Shown piece after piece: positions 48,771 through 60,921 of a stretch of 64,000 nt of DNA (position 1 is its first letter; every line of letters starts with the position of its first letter). The DNA is from Exaiptasia diaphana (taxonomy: Eukaryota > Cnidaria > Anthozoa > Actiniaria > Aiptasiidae), in the NCBI RefSeq assembly GCF_001417965.1, contig NW_018385463.1:101711-165710 (forward strand), read 5' to 3'. Made by a program: the position numbers and the translations under genes. The notes below the pieces were generated by a model. It was not told the origin of the DNA, ran no database searches, and saw nothing but the letters and a program-made list of their open reading frames with translations.

Positions 48771-49160
48771 TCAAATAGAATAAAATTAAAAAAAATCTAC
48801 GTACAGAAATATTTAGAGTGGAACATCGGCTAAAATGTTAAAGTATACTCGCTAAAAAACTTGATAAGTTGCTGTTTTAGAAATGTCCTTTTATATACTA
48901 AGTCAATAATTGCCTATAGCTTTGTAGATACATTAGCTGCATGATATAATAAGTTTCCGATGAGTAAACCTGTCTTTGTTGGTCTGAGGTTTCTGTCGAA
49001 ATGCTAGAAATGCAATCATGTTGAGTTACAAATGTCCAGAGGCCCGCCACAATATTCAAAAATAACTTTGTAAAGGTCCAATAGGCCAAACTGAAGACAA
49101 AATAGTATGAGTAATATTTGAGTGATATGGTTATTGTGGCAGTTCTATAAATCTTACTCG

Positions 49161-49232
49161 ATTTCCCATCATGCTTTGTTCGCGATTTCCCATCATGCTT
49201 TGTTCGCGATTTCCCATCATGCTTTGTTCTAC
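49161..49232. repeat. Three 24-bp tandem units
   Basis: The unit atttcccatcatgctttgtt(cgcg) is repeated three times at starts 49161, 49185 and 49209, with almost no change. The minus-strand form 'gcatgatgggaaat' resembles the ZNF143-like words near 21104 and 39857. Confidence 0.75.
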
Positions 49233-50696
49233 AGAAAATGACGACGTGGCAAGCCGTTCAAATTCCAAATTATATCATTTGTGAATTGAAACGAAGTTCA
49301 CGTACACGATATTGTCATTGAATGTTTGTATTCTCAAAGGGGCAGAGGAGCCCGAAATCTAAAGGAATGTCGATCTCGATAGGCTCCGAGTGTTTCGTTA
49401 CGAGTGAGTTTTGGAATCCGGTTATCACAGAATGCTCTTCTAGAACACCCTGTGATCGAACATATTATTAATGTCCCATGACCTCTTTCCGCCAACCTAC
49501 TCGAAGTGGTTTTTACTCTCATGTTATGCGATAAATCACTAATTATATTTACATGTTTTATATGTGCGGAGGTGGGATTTGCGTCAAACTGTACAGTAAG
49601 CTCGGGCATCCCGGCAAAGGTCAGTACACAACAGGCAGCCCAGCTACGTGGTCAATGACGTAACAAGAACTAATCTATGATTGGTTAGTTTTTGACCAAT
49701 AGTGTCCTTCGTTGCTAATTTTTGCGTAACTTTTGGTTTTGAGCTGCAGTAGTGTTATTTCTGCGAGAGAATTCAATTTTATACACTTCTACGTCCTTGA
49801 TATCAGTACAATTAAAATATGCTCAAAGTTTATTATTATTATTTAGTTAATATAACTAAAACATTGACTTTTGACTGACTGACGTTATATGTCGTGGCAA
49901 AAAAAAAAATTGAATTCGCTTCTTAATGGGTATCACGCAAACGCGTATAATTCAACCTTTTTACAAATTCACCTGGCAAAATGCGTATCGAAAGTTGTTA
50001 TTTTCACTTGTAAAGTGGTGAAACCACCTCGCGCAGTAGGTGGAATGAAATAGTAACTCTAGCGCTTACTTCAATGAACTTGACTCACAGTTATTCGTTA
50101 CATGACTGAGCACAATTAGCTGAATTTCGTTTGCCACTTAATTTGTCGTCGAACCTTTGTGCAAATTTAATCACAATATGATAAAATATTGATAATTGAC
50201 AAAATGAGCCATTTTACTTATTTATGTCTGCCTTGATCACAAACTGTAGCCTTCAGATTGCAATCAGAACGAAAAATAAACTTTACTACCTTTATATCAT
50301 CATATTTTCCACTTAGAATTAGAGATACCAACTTTCTCGTATTTTATATGTCTGTGAGTTCTAAATCTTTGAATTTGTATGATTTTCTTTTCAATTTAGT
50401 TCATTTTCAGGCCCAGTTTTCCTTAATTCTGAGCATTCTACGTGCGTTGATTAGTGCAAGCTTGATAGGCCGCAAACCATTACGATTGGTCAATTCAGAG
50501 AGATCAGCCTGATGAAAAATGATGATCTGATGCCGAGGAATGTAAATTTTTCAAAGATGCTCATCGCTACATGTTAAGCTTTGTGGGACTCAATTTCATG
50601 AAAAACTAGCCACATTTAGGTTTAATTCCTCAATTTTCACCTCCTGAAAGATTTCTCTAGTTGGTTCTCAGCGCACAAGAGTAGAAGACTGAAGTA

Positions 50697-53600
50697 ATGG
50701 CGTTGGGAGTGTGTTTTATTCCAGTGGTGTGGTTTTCCATTTTATTGACTTGTGTTCAGTCTTCACTCAAGTCCAAAGGAGATTGGCAGCCCATTATAGG
50801 TCAGTGTTGAACTTGATGACATATTTTAATCGTATATTAAACTTAAACAAGGATTGCTGTAATGAAATTATTTCTGTCATTTTTGGAAATAAATTGTGGA
50901 TTTTTGAATGGCACAAAATCAGTTCTGACAGTTGAGGTGTTGTCTTGCAAATAAAATCATCGAGAACCATGAAATCATATGATAACAAGCTTCAAAGAAG
51001 ATATGATGTGATTGAATGAGTTTTGAATTTTGATTTTGTGCGTTCATTTAGTATTTCCAAACAAAAACTACTTTTTATTTCTTAAGATTTAGCTCAGTAC
51101 CTTTGAAAATATATCTATTTTATATCCCATATTTTTCTATCATATACAACGATATCTTGTTCAAGATCTGCAAACATTGATAAAGCAAGCTGCTTGACAA
51201 TCATAACTTCTTTTCGAAACTCAAGATTTCTCAAAAATAAGATTTTCAAAATATATAACAATGAAAAAGAGACCGACTTTATAATACAATTAAAATTTCC
51301 AGTGTTTAAATGATGTTGCGCGATGATAATTTAGTAGTTTTTTTTGTGCGTCAAAATCAAGTTAAAATCAGTAAATTCACTACTTCGAAGTCAGTTGTTA
51401 AGACTAGAAATGGCAAAAGGTTTTCTATTTTTACTGCAAAGCCTAAAATAATGTTTGTATATGATCTTGTAAGTTTACTCACTCAACAGTTAAAACATTT
51501 CACATAAAATATATAGTCATAAAGCAGAAAGCAGCAGATCTAGAGAGAGGGAAAAAACAACATTTGGGGGGAATAATTCTTTGATTATTTTTAAAACCAA
51601 TGAAAAAAAAAAATGAATTTCACTTCATTTTGACACCTGGCCGCCATTTTTCTTTTCAACTCTTCAAGCGCGAGTTTTTCTCACATTAATTGTGGTTATG
51701 GAAAGCTGAACTTGATTTAATATATCTCAATTTCATCAGTTCGTCGTACTTCAAAATGAAAACTATTTCTTTACAAAATATCGGCTTTTCATGAAAATTA
51801 CTTTTAAGTATTTTTGGCTTGCACATTACGTCAGTCTTCGCCACCATATTGGATTCAGTCTTCTCTGGGGGAGATTCTTGTAGTTGCTCACAAAAATAAT
51901 AAAAGTCGATGAACAATGAAAATTGCGGGCAGTAAATATCATGTCAAGTCTCATGTCAAGCTATATCTGTGTAAGTCTAAATTCAAAGATATTTATCCCC
52001 AAATTAAACCAGGATTTTTTCATTATTTATATTATGTTTTCAGGAAGTCCTGCAATTCTGTGTACTGCATATTATTTGGACTATAACTGATACAATTCAT
52101 CTTTTCATGACTTCTTTTCTCTCTTTTCTTTCCATTTTGTTTTTCTTTTTTTTTCATTTTCTTCTCTCAACGTTTGTTATTCACAGGTGTTCTTTACCAT
52201 CCCCACGACGAGCCTTTGTATGAATCGCTCAGGCAAACCATCAATCGTATAAACAAACAAAATACATTACCTGTAGCAAGGCTAACCACGATAAGCTTTA
52301 AGACCCACAGTGACAAGATCCTTGGTTATGGTGAGTGATTATTAAGCCTAGAGCAGTTCTACTCTCATAGAGCAAATGTAAAACAAACTAGAAACAAACA
52401 CAGATAAAGGTACCATGATAGAGGCAAGCGAGGAGCACGTCTCAGCAAAAGTTTTACAGATCAGTTAATATCTCTAGGACAAGTACACATAAAGTGTAAT
52501 ACGTTTGACTCCTATATTTTCTTTGATCTCAGGATTTTGATCTCGGTACGCTATTGAAACGTGCTCTTATTTAATGTTTCTACAAAAACGTACTGGAGAA
52601 AAGCCGCGAATGCACAAACGAAAGTTATTGAATATTATTTATTGCAACTTGTATCAATATCTATCAACCAAAGGCAGGGAATACCAGATTTTTCATTAGT
52701 GAATGTATCCAATGATAGTTTATTCGAATTGATCGAGTATTCGAGCAAATCAGTGATTGTAATCGCAAACGATTGATGACTATTCTATTTTTGGAAACAT
52801 TTTCCATCAGCCGGCCATGTATTCTAACTTGCATAGATCGTGGAATCGCACCGTGAGGTGAACACTGTACATGATATCCAATATATGGATCTGAGCCGGG
52901 CTCGTCATGGAAAGGAGCCCAAAAAGGGGGGGGGGGGGGGGAAAGGGGGTAGGAAGGGGTGCGTGCACATACCTTTGTGTCTGCTTCACATGCTTCAATT
53001 TTTTATGTTTTCAGATGCAGCCAAGAAGCTCAAGAAAAGCACGTTTATTTTCGACCTGTCGTTCAACAACCAGTACTCGTATGCACTGGCAGAATTGCTA
53101 CAAACACCTATGATAACACTGGAAACCATGCATGATAACATAAGGAATTACTTTATCTTTTCTTTGCGACCATCAGAGGAAACGGTGGCCAGAGCAACTG
53201 TAGATCTAGTACAGTACTACATGAAGTTCAATGCTCAAGTCGCAATTTTGGTGGACGGTAAGTCGAATTATTTTTCTCAGTTTCAACTTTTAGATCAGGT
53301 TCTCAGGGTTGCCTGTCTTCATTCCGTTGGTTTTGTGTTCTATTTTTTTACAATACATTTATTTTGATTTAAAATATTCACATTACATGATTTACAATTT
53401 CCTTTTTTTCTCATGTGCGTCTATTATTCCTTTTGAAGCTGTTAAAAAAAGACTTGATTCAATTGTTATTGTTCGTCAATTAGCCTGAGTATCTGAGGCT
53501 CTCTCGAAGGGGATTGGGCCCATCCCCGTCGAGAGAGACTGATAGACCGGACTTGTTCTTTTTTAGTAATTGTATGTTTGAAATATATCCATCGCTACAT

Positions 53601-56600
53601 ACACTTGTACATTATATAGCAGCTTAAAAAATGTTGTACAATTAAAAATTATTGCAAGTTTGTGTAAAGATATACTGGATTCTGACCTATAATTTATATT
53701 GCTCTGAGTTTAAGGCTCAATTGCTCTATTATTTAGAAAGAGATAAAAACCAACGAAATTGCAATGAACCAATTAACTTAGTGTGGGTTCGAATCATAGT
53801 TACATATGATCACTGTTGTTCGCTGTTTTTTCAGCCAAGATGTCTCACCTTGGAGCACGTATCTTCTCTATTGCTCGTTATCGTAATCGCATTAGACCAA
53901 TCATGATGCCAGAAGCCAACACAAAGAATGAAATAGAAACACAACGAGCTTTGTCAGTTTTACTTCGAACCAACAGCAGGAATGTTATACTGGTATGCAA
54001 GGCAGAAGACACTCGGCAATTCATTGAAAGGGTAAGATTTACATGATTTATAGTTCTCGCCTTGAATCGTGTTTCGTTGTTGGCTGTACGCTGGCACTTT
54101 GTTCTCGAAAGAAGCTTGAAGGGAAAATAGTTGTAAAATATCCTCAGTCGGTAACTGGAGCGCTTGATTTACGGCTGGAGATGCAAACTAATTCACGTCC
54201 TAGAGATTTTGCTGATACTTGCAGCCTTGGCTTAAAATAAGCTTTCAATACTTTTTGTTTTGCAGGCTATGAGAAATGGTTGCGTGTTTTCGGACTCAAA
54301 GTGGTTTGTCGTTGATTTGGTAAGTGTATCTCGTGAGGAGATGTGCGCATCCTCTGGACGCACCAGTTAGATCAAACATTTCCGTAGCTTTCAACTACTA
54401 GTGCGCAGGTCGCAAGCAGAGCTCCCGGCACAACTCCGCAACACAGTTTAATATGGAAATGGAGTGTTGTTCTTTTGCAAATCATGCTTAAAAAGACAAT
54501 ATAAGCTAGCGAACCCTTCTATCAGAAAACACCAATCAAAATAAAGGCCGATTTAGACGACACAACTTTACCCTACAACTATCGCATGCGAACTGCGTAA
54601 GTCATCCTTACGACATGGTTACAACTGTCGTGAGGCTATTAAGCAATTGTTTAAAATCCCTACGACAGCTGTAGCCATGTCGTAAGGGTGACTTACGCAG
54701 GTTGCATGCGATGGTTGTAAGGACTGTAAGCAAAAGTACATACACACGATCACACACTCGCGACATAGACGTTTGGAGTAACAAATAAAACAAACCCACA
54801 AAAATAGGAATAGAAATAGATAAAACGATACATCTTATTAGATATATGGGAACAACTGTTGGTAGAAAAATTCAAACTGAATGTAAATGTATTGCAGGAA
54901 TTAACGGGCAATATCTCCGCGTTAGCTTATCGCGGTCTGTTAGGACTTCGTCTTTACTATAACAACCAACACAAACTCAAACGTGATGCAGAGAAAAGTA
55001 GAAATGGACGCGCAAAGAAGATATCAATGGTAAGATATTGATAAGTTGTTATCTCTCTTTGTTTATATTACCGTGTCCATGCAGAAGGTAAAAAATGTTC
55101 AGAATAAATGATGGGAAACTGAGATTATACGCACAAATCCATAAAACCAACCACGATGCTGATAAAGATATATTCCACGTCAAAATTCTATACACTTGAC
55201 GTAACCTGGATTATCTTTGTCCCATAGTCTCGATATCAAGTCCTGTTTAATTTTCGTTTGTTTGTTGTATATTTTTCTACTATTTTTGCATCGACTTTTT
55301 ATTTAGAAAAAAAAATGGTTTGTAATGTCAATATCAATATTTATAAAATTTTTGATATATAACGCGCGCTCTGATTGGCTGACGACCGTGTTTATATCAG
55401 AGGACAGAGACACGGCTTACCGGCAAAATTTTCTTGTCGCTCGAAAAAATTTTTTTCTTATTATAAAATTTTTGATATATAACGCGCGCTCTGATTGGCT
55501 GACGACCGTGTTTATATCAGAGGACAGAGACACGGCTTACCGGCAAAATTTTTATTTTCGCTCGAAAAATTTTATAAAAGAAATATAAAACGGCCGCTTG
55601 AAAAACACTCGAGAAGCAAGAGAAACACTCGCTACGCTCGTGTTCCTAAGCTTGCTTCTCTCGTGTTTTTCAAACTGTTTATATCAGAGGACAGAGACAC
55701 GCGCGCCGTTTTATATTTCTTAAATATACGTTATAAGCTTGACAAAATCATATTGGCCTGTGTACATCCGTTTCTCAACACTCCCAAATAATCGGGAGAA
55801 CCTCTCCCCAATTGTTTGGGAGGGGTGGAAAACGGATGTAAACAGGCTAAAATCAGTTATTTCTTGATGTCTCTAGGCGTCCTATGCAGTACTAAACGAC
55901 TCTCTGTATGCAGTCAGTGAAGCTATAAGACAAACAAAACAAATCACTTTCGATAACAGAGGGAAAGACGACTGTCCCATCAAAGGTGCCATGGACGATA
56001 GAGGGCAAAGTAACTTCATTAACAGTCTTATGGGGGTATGACTAATTAAAGCCCTATTTCACTATGACGTCATGGAATGCTTATATAGGGGTCAGAATCG
56101 CTTGAGACGATAGGAATTCAATTTTTTTCTCTACAGGTTCGATTTGAGGGTCTCACTGGACCAGTTGAATTCGACCAAAAGACGCGAACTCGTAACGTTA
56201 AAATCATCGATGCTGTTAACGTACAAATCAAAGCTGGTTTTCCGCCTTCGTTCATGTATCCGGTATGTCTAGCTTCCTCACTTCTTTCTTCCTTCAGGCG
56301 TCCATCTTGATGCTATGTTGGTGTTATTGCCTCTATCTTGCCGTAAAATATGGCCAATGATCTTGCTCAATGGCTTGATACCTGTTTTGTTGTCATGACG
56401 TGATCTTTGCACTCTATTTTAAAGTTCCTTCTTGGACATCTTGTGGAAACACATCTCCTATAGCGCTTTGTTTGACTAAACGTCTTTGCGTATCAAAATA
56501 TCGTTGCGCTCTGGTTCAAAGGGTATTGTCAATGTGAAACATACATTTTGAAGGAGAGTAATAATATAGCAAATGCGGTCAGATACTGCTGTTCGATGGT

Positions 56601-59600
56601 AAATACACTTTGTATGGAGTCGAGATTTAGCTGTTCTACAGCATCATCATTAGATTTTTCATCGATTTAAGAAAGAAAAGAAATGTCGTAAAAGACATCC
56701 AAACAATTAATCTAGTTATTAAGCTTAATTAATTAATGACATTTTTGAATATTGAATGGTCTTTAGATTGGTTATTGGAAGCCGAACGTTGACTCACCGA
56801 TTGGATCTGTCGTACTGAAGACTAACGATGCTGTGTTCTGGAATGGTGATTACTGGGAGGAAATCAAGTGCAGTTTTACGTCCAATTCTCCGTCATTTAT
56901 GACCAATGACTTTGTACGGCACCACAAACCTCTAATTGTTACATCCATTGTGGTAAGGCAGTCTGTTTCAGAGATTCCGTATAGAATAATTTATGATTAA
57001 TTCTTGAATACGAGCATGACTGAATGAGTGATGAACTGACTAGTTTAAGAATCTAGTAGTTTGAGGTGCCCGATTTTGAATTAATTTGTATTTACGGACA
57101 GTAGCTACTAAAAAGATGAAAATATACGGGCTAAGGGATCAAAATTGTCATGATCTTGTGGTTAAGGATCACTGAGCCCAACTGGGATCGGTATCATTGA
57201 AAAAACTATATAGCTCGTTACTAGACTACCCCACTATTCCACCGTGTTGCCCAACTAAACAACTTGTATTATTTCTATGAAAACAGGATTCTCCATACAT
57301 GATGCTGAAGAAAAACCATTCAGGTCTCACAGGAAACGACAGATATGAGGGTTTTGGTGTTGACATGATTTCAAAGCTGGCTGAAAAACTAAAATTTAAG
57401 TATGAAATCAAAATCAGCACTGAAACTTCTTACGGCGCTCCGATTGGTGGAGAATGGAAGGGTTTGGTTGGAGAACTTGTAGATCAGGTAAACATTTATA
57501 CAAAGAAACGACTCAACAGTTCCCCAAAGGACGTCTGACGGACAATTACGACAAGCTGACAGACCGACTGGCAGACAGAGCGGACAGACATGCATAGATG
57601 GATAACGGATGGACAGATGGAGCAATCTACATGCAAAAAACCGGACGGAATTGACAGTTTCGAGTATCTTCAATAAAGTCCAGTGGCCTAGCTTTAACAC
57701 CTTTAGGGTGACCCAATGAAATTCTGATAATATCAGTTTTGTTTGTTTATTTCAGAAAGCTGATATAGCACTGGGACCTATTACCATCACAGCAGAGAGA
57801 GAAGAAGTTATTGACTTTAGTAAACCTTTTCTTGATTTCCGCATTGCGATGATTCTAACCAAACCTGAAGGAGAAAACGTCAACTTGTTTGCTTTCTTGT
57901 TGCCATTCGAGGAACAGCTCTGGTTATGTGTATGCGCTGTGGTGAGTATAACGTCGCTTTGTATAATCACGTGATCGGCATTAGCTAACAATACACTATT
58001 ACACTTTATAAGATTTTTGATAAATAACGCGCGCTCTGATTGTCTGACGACCGTGTTTATATCAGAGGACAGAGACAGGGCTTACCGGCAAAATTTGTTT
58101 TTCGCTCGAAAAATGCAAAAAAAAAAGTATAAAAGAACTATAAAACGGCCGCTTGCGTCTCTGTCCTCTGATATAAACACGGTGGGAGTTCAAAAGCACT
58201 AGAGAAGCAAGAGAAACATTCGCTACGCTCGTGTTTCTAAGCTTACTTGGTTCTATCGTGTTTTTTCAACTCCCACAGTGTTTCTACACGAGCGCTATTT
58301 TATACTTCTTAAATTTAGTACGATAGAGTTCAATCTTCAAATAGCTGTACATTCCATTCTTGTAGGTTGGTACGGTGACCATTATAATGTACGTTCTGGA
58401 TCGTTTTAGTCCGTATGGATATAGAGCCGAGGCTAAAGATACCGGAGAAGGAGATGGAAATGAGTTCAGCATGTCAAATAGTCTTTGGTTCGCGACAGGA
58501 TCTATTTTACAACAAGGTGCTGATACTACTCCTAAGGCTGGCTCAGGACGTGTCCTGGCTGCAGCGTTCTGGCTATTTACATTGATATTGATTTCAACTT
58601 ATACAGCAAACCTGGCTGCATATTTTACAGGTATAAATTTATTCTGATTGAATACATAAAAGCAATAGAATATGCACTATCATTGGACAAAATGTCCTAG
58701 AAATGGCAATTTTCTAGAAAAGTCTGTAAATCGTCTGAAACTTGCAGACATTATAGAGAAAATACTTATTTGTTTCCATGAATGGCATAGATCCGTAAGT
58801 TAATCTCAAAACTAAAATTATAATTTAAAGCTTGAAGATTGTGGATCCTGCCCGAACAAGGAATTCGGTTGGAAAAGCAGTTTCAAGTTAGGGCACTTTG
58901 ATGCGTTTTCGTATCGTTTTCATATATTATCCGTTGTCTTTGAAAACGGTGAACACGCACGTCATAAGTATACGAGGATTAATCAAAAGGCGAAAATAAA
59001 GCAATTGAGATCTTAACTGTATCGTTTTTTCCTTCCCACATATAGCTAAAAACGCGAAATCTACGATTAACTCACTCGAGGATCTGGTTAGCCAAGACAA
59101 AGTGAAATATGGCGTTCTTAACGGAGGATCTTTGTACACATTCTTTGAGAACTCAAAAGTCAGAACCTACAAAAAGATGTTTGCCAGGATGAAAACTTTG
59201 AATACATTCGTACCCAGTACAAAAGTCGGTGTGAACATTTCCAGACAGGGTAACTTTGCTTACCTCACAGATCAGCCATCATTGGATTATTATAATCAAA
59301 GAAAACCTTGTAATACAATGCTGGTCAAGAATCTACTGGACGCCAAGAGTTATGCTATAGGCCTGCAGAGGAACTCTGAATGGACAAACAAAATATCAGT
59401 CACTATTCTTGAGGTAAATATGCGGCACGATACCTCACGGAAACCATCTTTCAAATTCTTGCATCCTTCTGCTTCTGTTAGCAAACACTCTTCATCGTTT
59501 ATAACAAATTATGCGCTTTATTTACTTATATTTAGCAATATGTTTTCTATCTGTCGAATTACGCCGTCGTCGATTTATCTTCATATCACAACTGCTTCAT

Positions 59601-60921
59601 CATAAAGATTTTCCCGCCTAAAATGATAGCACGCGTCGTCTTTTCGTACGTACATATTCGCGCTCTTTATCAAAGCTTGAGAAAAACCTTTGTCACGCAT
59701 GTTAAAAGTAAAGAATAAACTCTATCTTGTCTAATGGTATGTCGATGCATTGGAAATGCGTTTTCCTTTCAGCTATACGTAGCAGCGATTTTCCCGCCTA
59801 AAATGACAGCACGCACCGTCTTTGACGTACATTTTCGCGCTCTTTTTCACCCTTTTCTACTTTGTCAAGCATGTAAAAGGGAGAATAAGCTGTATCTTGT
59901 CTAATGGTATATTAATGTACTGGAAATACGTTTTTCTTTTCAGTTACGTGAGGAAGGAGAGATTGAAAAGATACGATTGCGATGGTGGGACGATCGAAGT
60001 GAATGTCCTGCATCTGATGCACCAAACACTGCACCATCACGATTGGCTCTTCACCATCTTGCCGGCGTGTTTATCATCCTTGGTGGTGGTGCAGCGATTT
60101 CGTTAGCTTTACTTCTTGTGGAAAATAGATGTCGAGATGTATTGAGTGGCAGAAGACAAACACAGGTAAGCCAAGTATTTGATTCTATAATTAAACATGC
60201 TGGATAATAAAATAATAGTTTAGATTTGTTGGAAACTATTAATCATGCAAATAGATGACGTTCATAGCATGCGAATTAATATAGTTTACGCACTTTGTCA
60301 AATCAATTGACAATAATATCAACAACAACAACAACAACATCAAAATTACCAGATTTCACAAGTGTTCACACGCTTTACCATGCGATTGCGATAAGTAGCA
60401 TCATGCTTCTCTGAAATTACTACACTAAACACCCTATACCAACGTTTGTATTTTGTTGCCAAATTTCAAATTGTGGGCAATAATGAACATCTTGAAATTT
60501 TTGTGAACCTAAACAACTTGTGATGCATGATTTTTTTAGACTTACCTACTTAGATTTGAACTGTTTCAGGAGAAAAGAGAACATTGACCAATATTGTGAG
60601 ATAATTTCAGTTGAAATCTTTTATTCTGACATAATTGATTCAGTCGTTGTATATCAATTCATTCCATCTTTTAAAACTTCTTATCTAACTNAAAGAATAG
60701 CCCGGTTTTTCACTTTTTGCCAGACTCCAGAAACTCCTCGGGATGACCCTGATGGCAGAACCCGTAACCCGCCAACAATCACACTTAATGGCGGGCCGAC
60801 CCTCAAACCTCTAAACAACACCGAGCGAAGATCCAGGCAGGATAGTCCATCCAATAGACGAACGAGCTATGATGTCCGTATCCCGGATGTGTATGCAGCC
60901 GCGCCCGAAAGCAACCTCTGA
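50697..60921 (+). CDS. Ionotropic glutamate receptor subunit 2, 15 exons
   Basis: Paralogue of the preceding receptor. Exons: 50697-50799, 52187-52330, 53015-53257, 53835-54031, 54266-54319, 54898-55029, 55877-56035, 56137-56262, 56767-56952, 57287-57487, 57756-57941, 58366-58630, 59046-59413, 59944-60165, 60724-60921, giving 927 codons. Exons 4, 5, 11, 12 and 13 have the same length as in receptor 1 (197, 54, 186, 265, 368). Layout: signal peptide ~1-24, amino-terminal domain to ~440, S1 from DSPYMMLKKN (449), pore loop SILQQGAD (Q626 at the Q/R position), M3 [10 protein letters not shown] (654-663), S2, M4 ~815-845. Pocket: Y468, R530 (PITITAERE), S694/L695 and D741, a set closer to glycine-type GluN1 (Ser, Val, Asp) than to AMPA receptors (Ser, Thr, Glu). 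The C-terminus ESNL fits a class I PDZ ligand. AATAAA at 61369-61374 may be the polyadenylation signal. Confidence 0.9.
52921..52965 (+). repeat. Long G run in receptor 2 intron 2
   Basis: About 15 consecutive G followed by 'aaagggggtaggaagggg'. Four or more G tracts close together could fold as a G-quadruplex, but runs like this are also error-prone in sequencing. It lies ~50-90 bases before the acceptor of the exon at 53015. Confidence 0.5.
54570..54723. mobile_element. Fold-back MITE in receptor 2 intron 5
   Basis: The left arm 'actatcgcatgcgaactgcg' pairs with the right arm 'cgcaggttgcatgcgatggt'. Pairing continues inward through 'taagtcatccttacgacatg' against 'catgtcgtaagggtgactta'. Arms are ~70 bases and well conserved. 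Confidence 0.75.
55338..55726. mobile_element. Composite MITE in receptor 2 intron 6 with tandemly doubled left end
   Basis: A 120-base block starting 'ttataaaatttttgatatat' at 55341 is repeated at 55461; both carry 'gctctgattggctgacgacc' and 'tatatcagaggacagagaca'. The right end is the inverse of the left ('tatatcagaggacagagaca' again, then 'cgccgttttatatttctta'). The centre is a palindrome around 'ctcgctacgctcgtg'. A relative lies at 58008-58314 in intron 11 of the same gene. Confidence 0.75.
55755..55847. repeat. Small fold-back next to the composite MITE
   Basis: Left 'ggcctgtgtacatccgtttc' pairs imperfectly with right 'aaaacggatgtaaacaggct'; inner 'ctcccaaa' pairs with 'tttgggag'. It ends ~30 bases before the exon at 55877. 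Confidence 0.55.
57120..57215. repeat. Fragment of the GATCCC-rich dispersed repeat (inverted)
   Basis: Contains 'caactgggatcgg' and 'ggctaagggatca', matching the reverse complement of 3541-3640. It lies in receptor 2 intron 9. Confidence 0.45.
58008..58314. mobile_element. MITE in receptor 2 intron 11, same family as 55338-55726
   Basis: Shares 'aacgcgcgctctgattg.ctg', 'tatatcagaggacagagaca', 'cttaccggcaaaattt' and the central 'cgctacgctcgtgtttctaa' palindrome. Only one left-end unit is present here. The right end 'gctattttatacttctt' mirrors the left. Confidence 0.7.
58715..58860. repeat. Sequence shared with receptor 1 intron 7
   Basis: Carries 'tctgaaacttgcagacatta' and 'atggcatagatcc', aligned with 42160-42339. 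It lies in receptor 2 intron 12. Confidence 0.4.
59607..59955 (+). repeat. 180-bp tandem duplication spanning a splice acceptor (receptor 2 intron 13)
   Basis: The block 'gattttcccgcctaaaatga' at 59607 recurs at 59787. Each copy runs through 'tcttgtctaatggtat' to a pyrimidine tract and CAG. The upstream copy ends at a CAG near 59772 followed by 'ctatacgtagcagc', the downstream one at the real acceptor (59943) followed by 'ttacgtgaggaag'. The upstream copy is therefore a decoy acceptor with an eroded exon start. Confidence 0.7.

Larger units (their letters stand above)
45883..50696. other. Intergenic region between the two receptor genes
   Basis: About 4.8 kb with no recognised gene. It holds a TTAA-MITE relative (~46040-46140), a fold-back at 47041-47176, hammerhead-like copy C (47202-47240), a pair of related repeats with tRNA-like heads (47520-47830 and 48240-48770) and a 24-base triple repeat (49161-49232). 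The last ~1.2 kb before the second receptor is AT-rich and presumably includes its promoter; no clear motif was seen. Confidence 0.45.

Noticed and set aside
56065-56072. Second perfect TGACGTCA
   Set aside because: It lies inside receptor 2 intron 7 with no promoter context, and about one copy is expected by chance in this length.
38054-60921. Classing the receptors as NMDA type
   Set aside because: The pore site is glutamine rather than asparagine and the general sequence is AMPA/kainate-like; only one pocket residue set in receptor 2 recalls GluN1.
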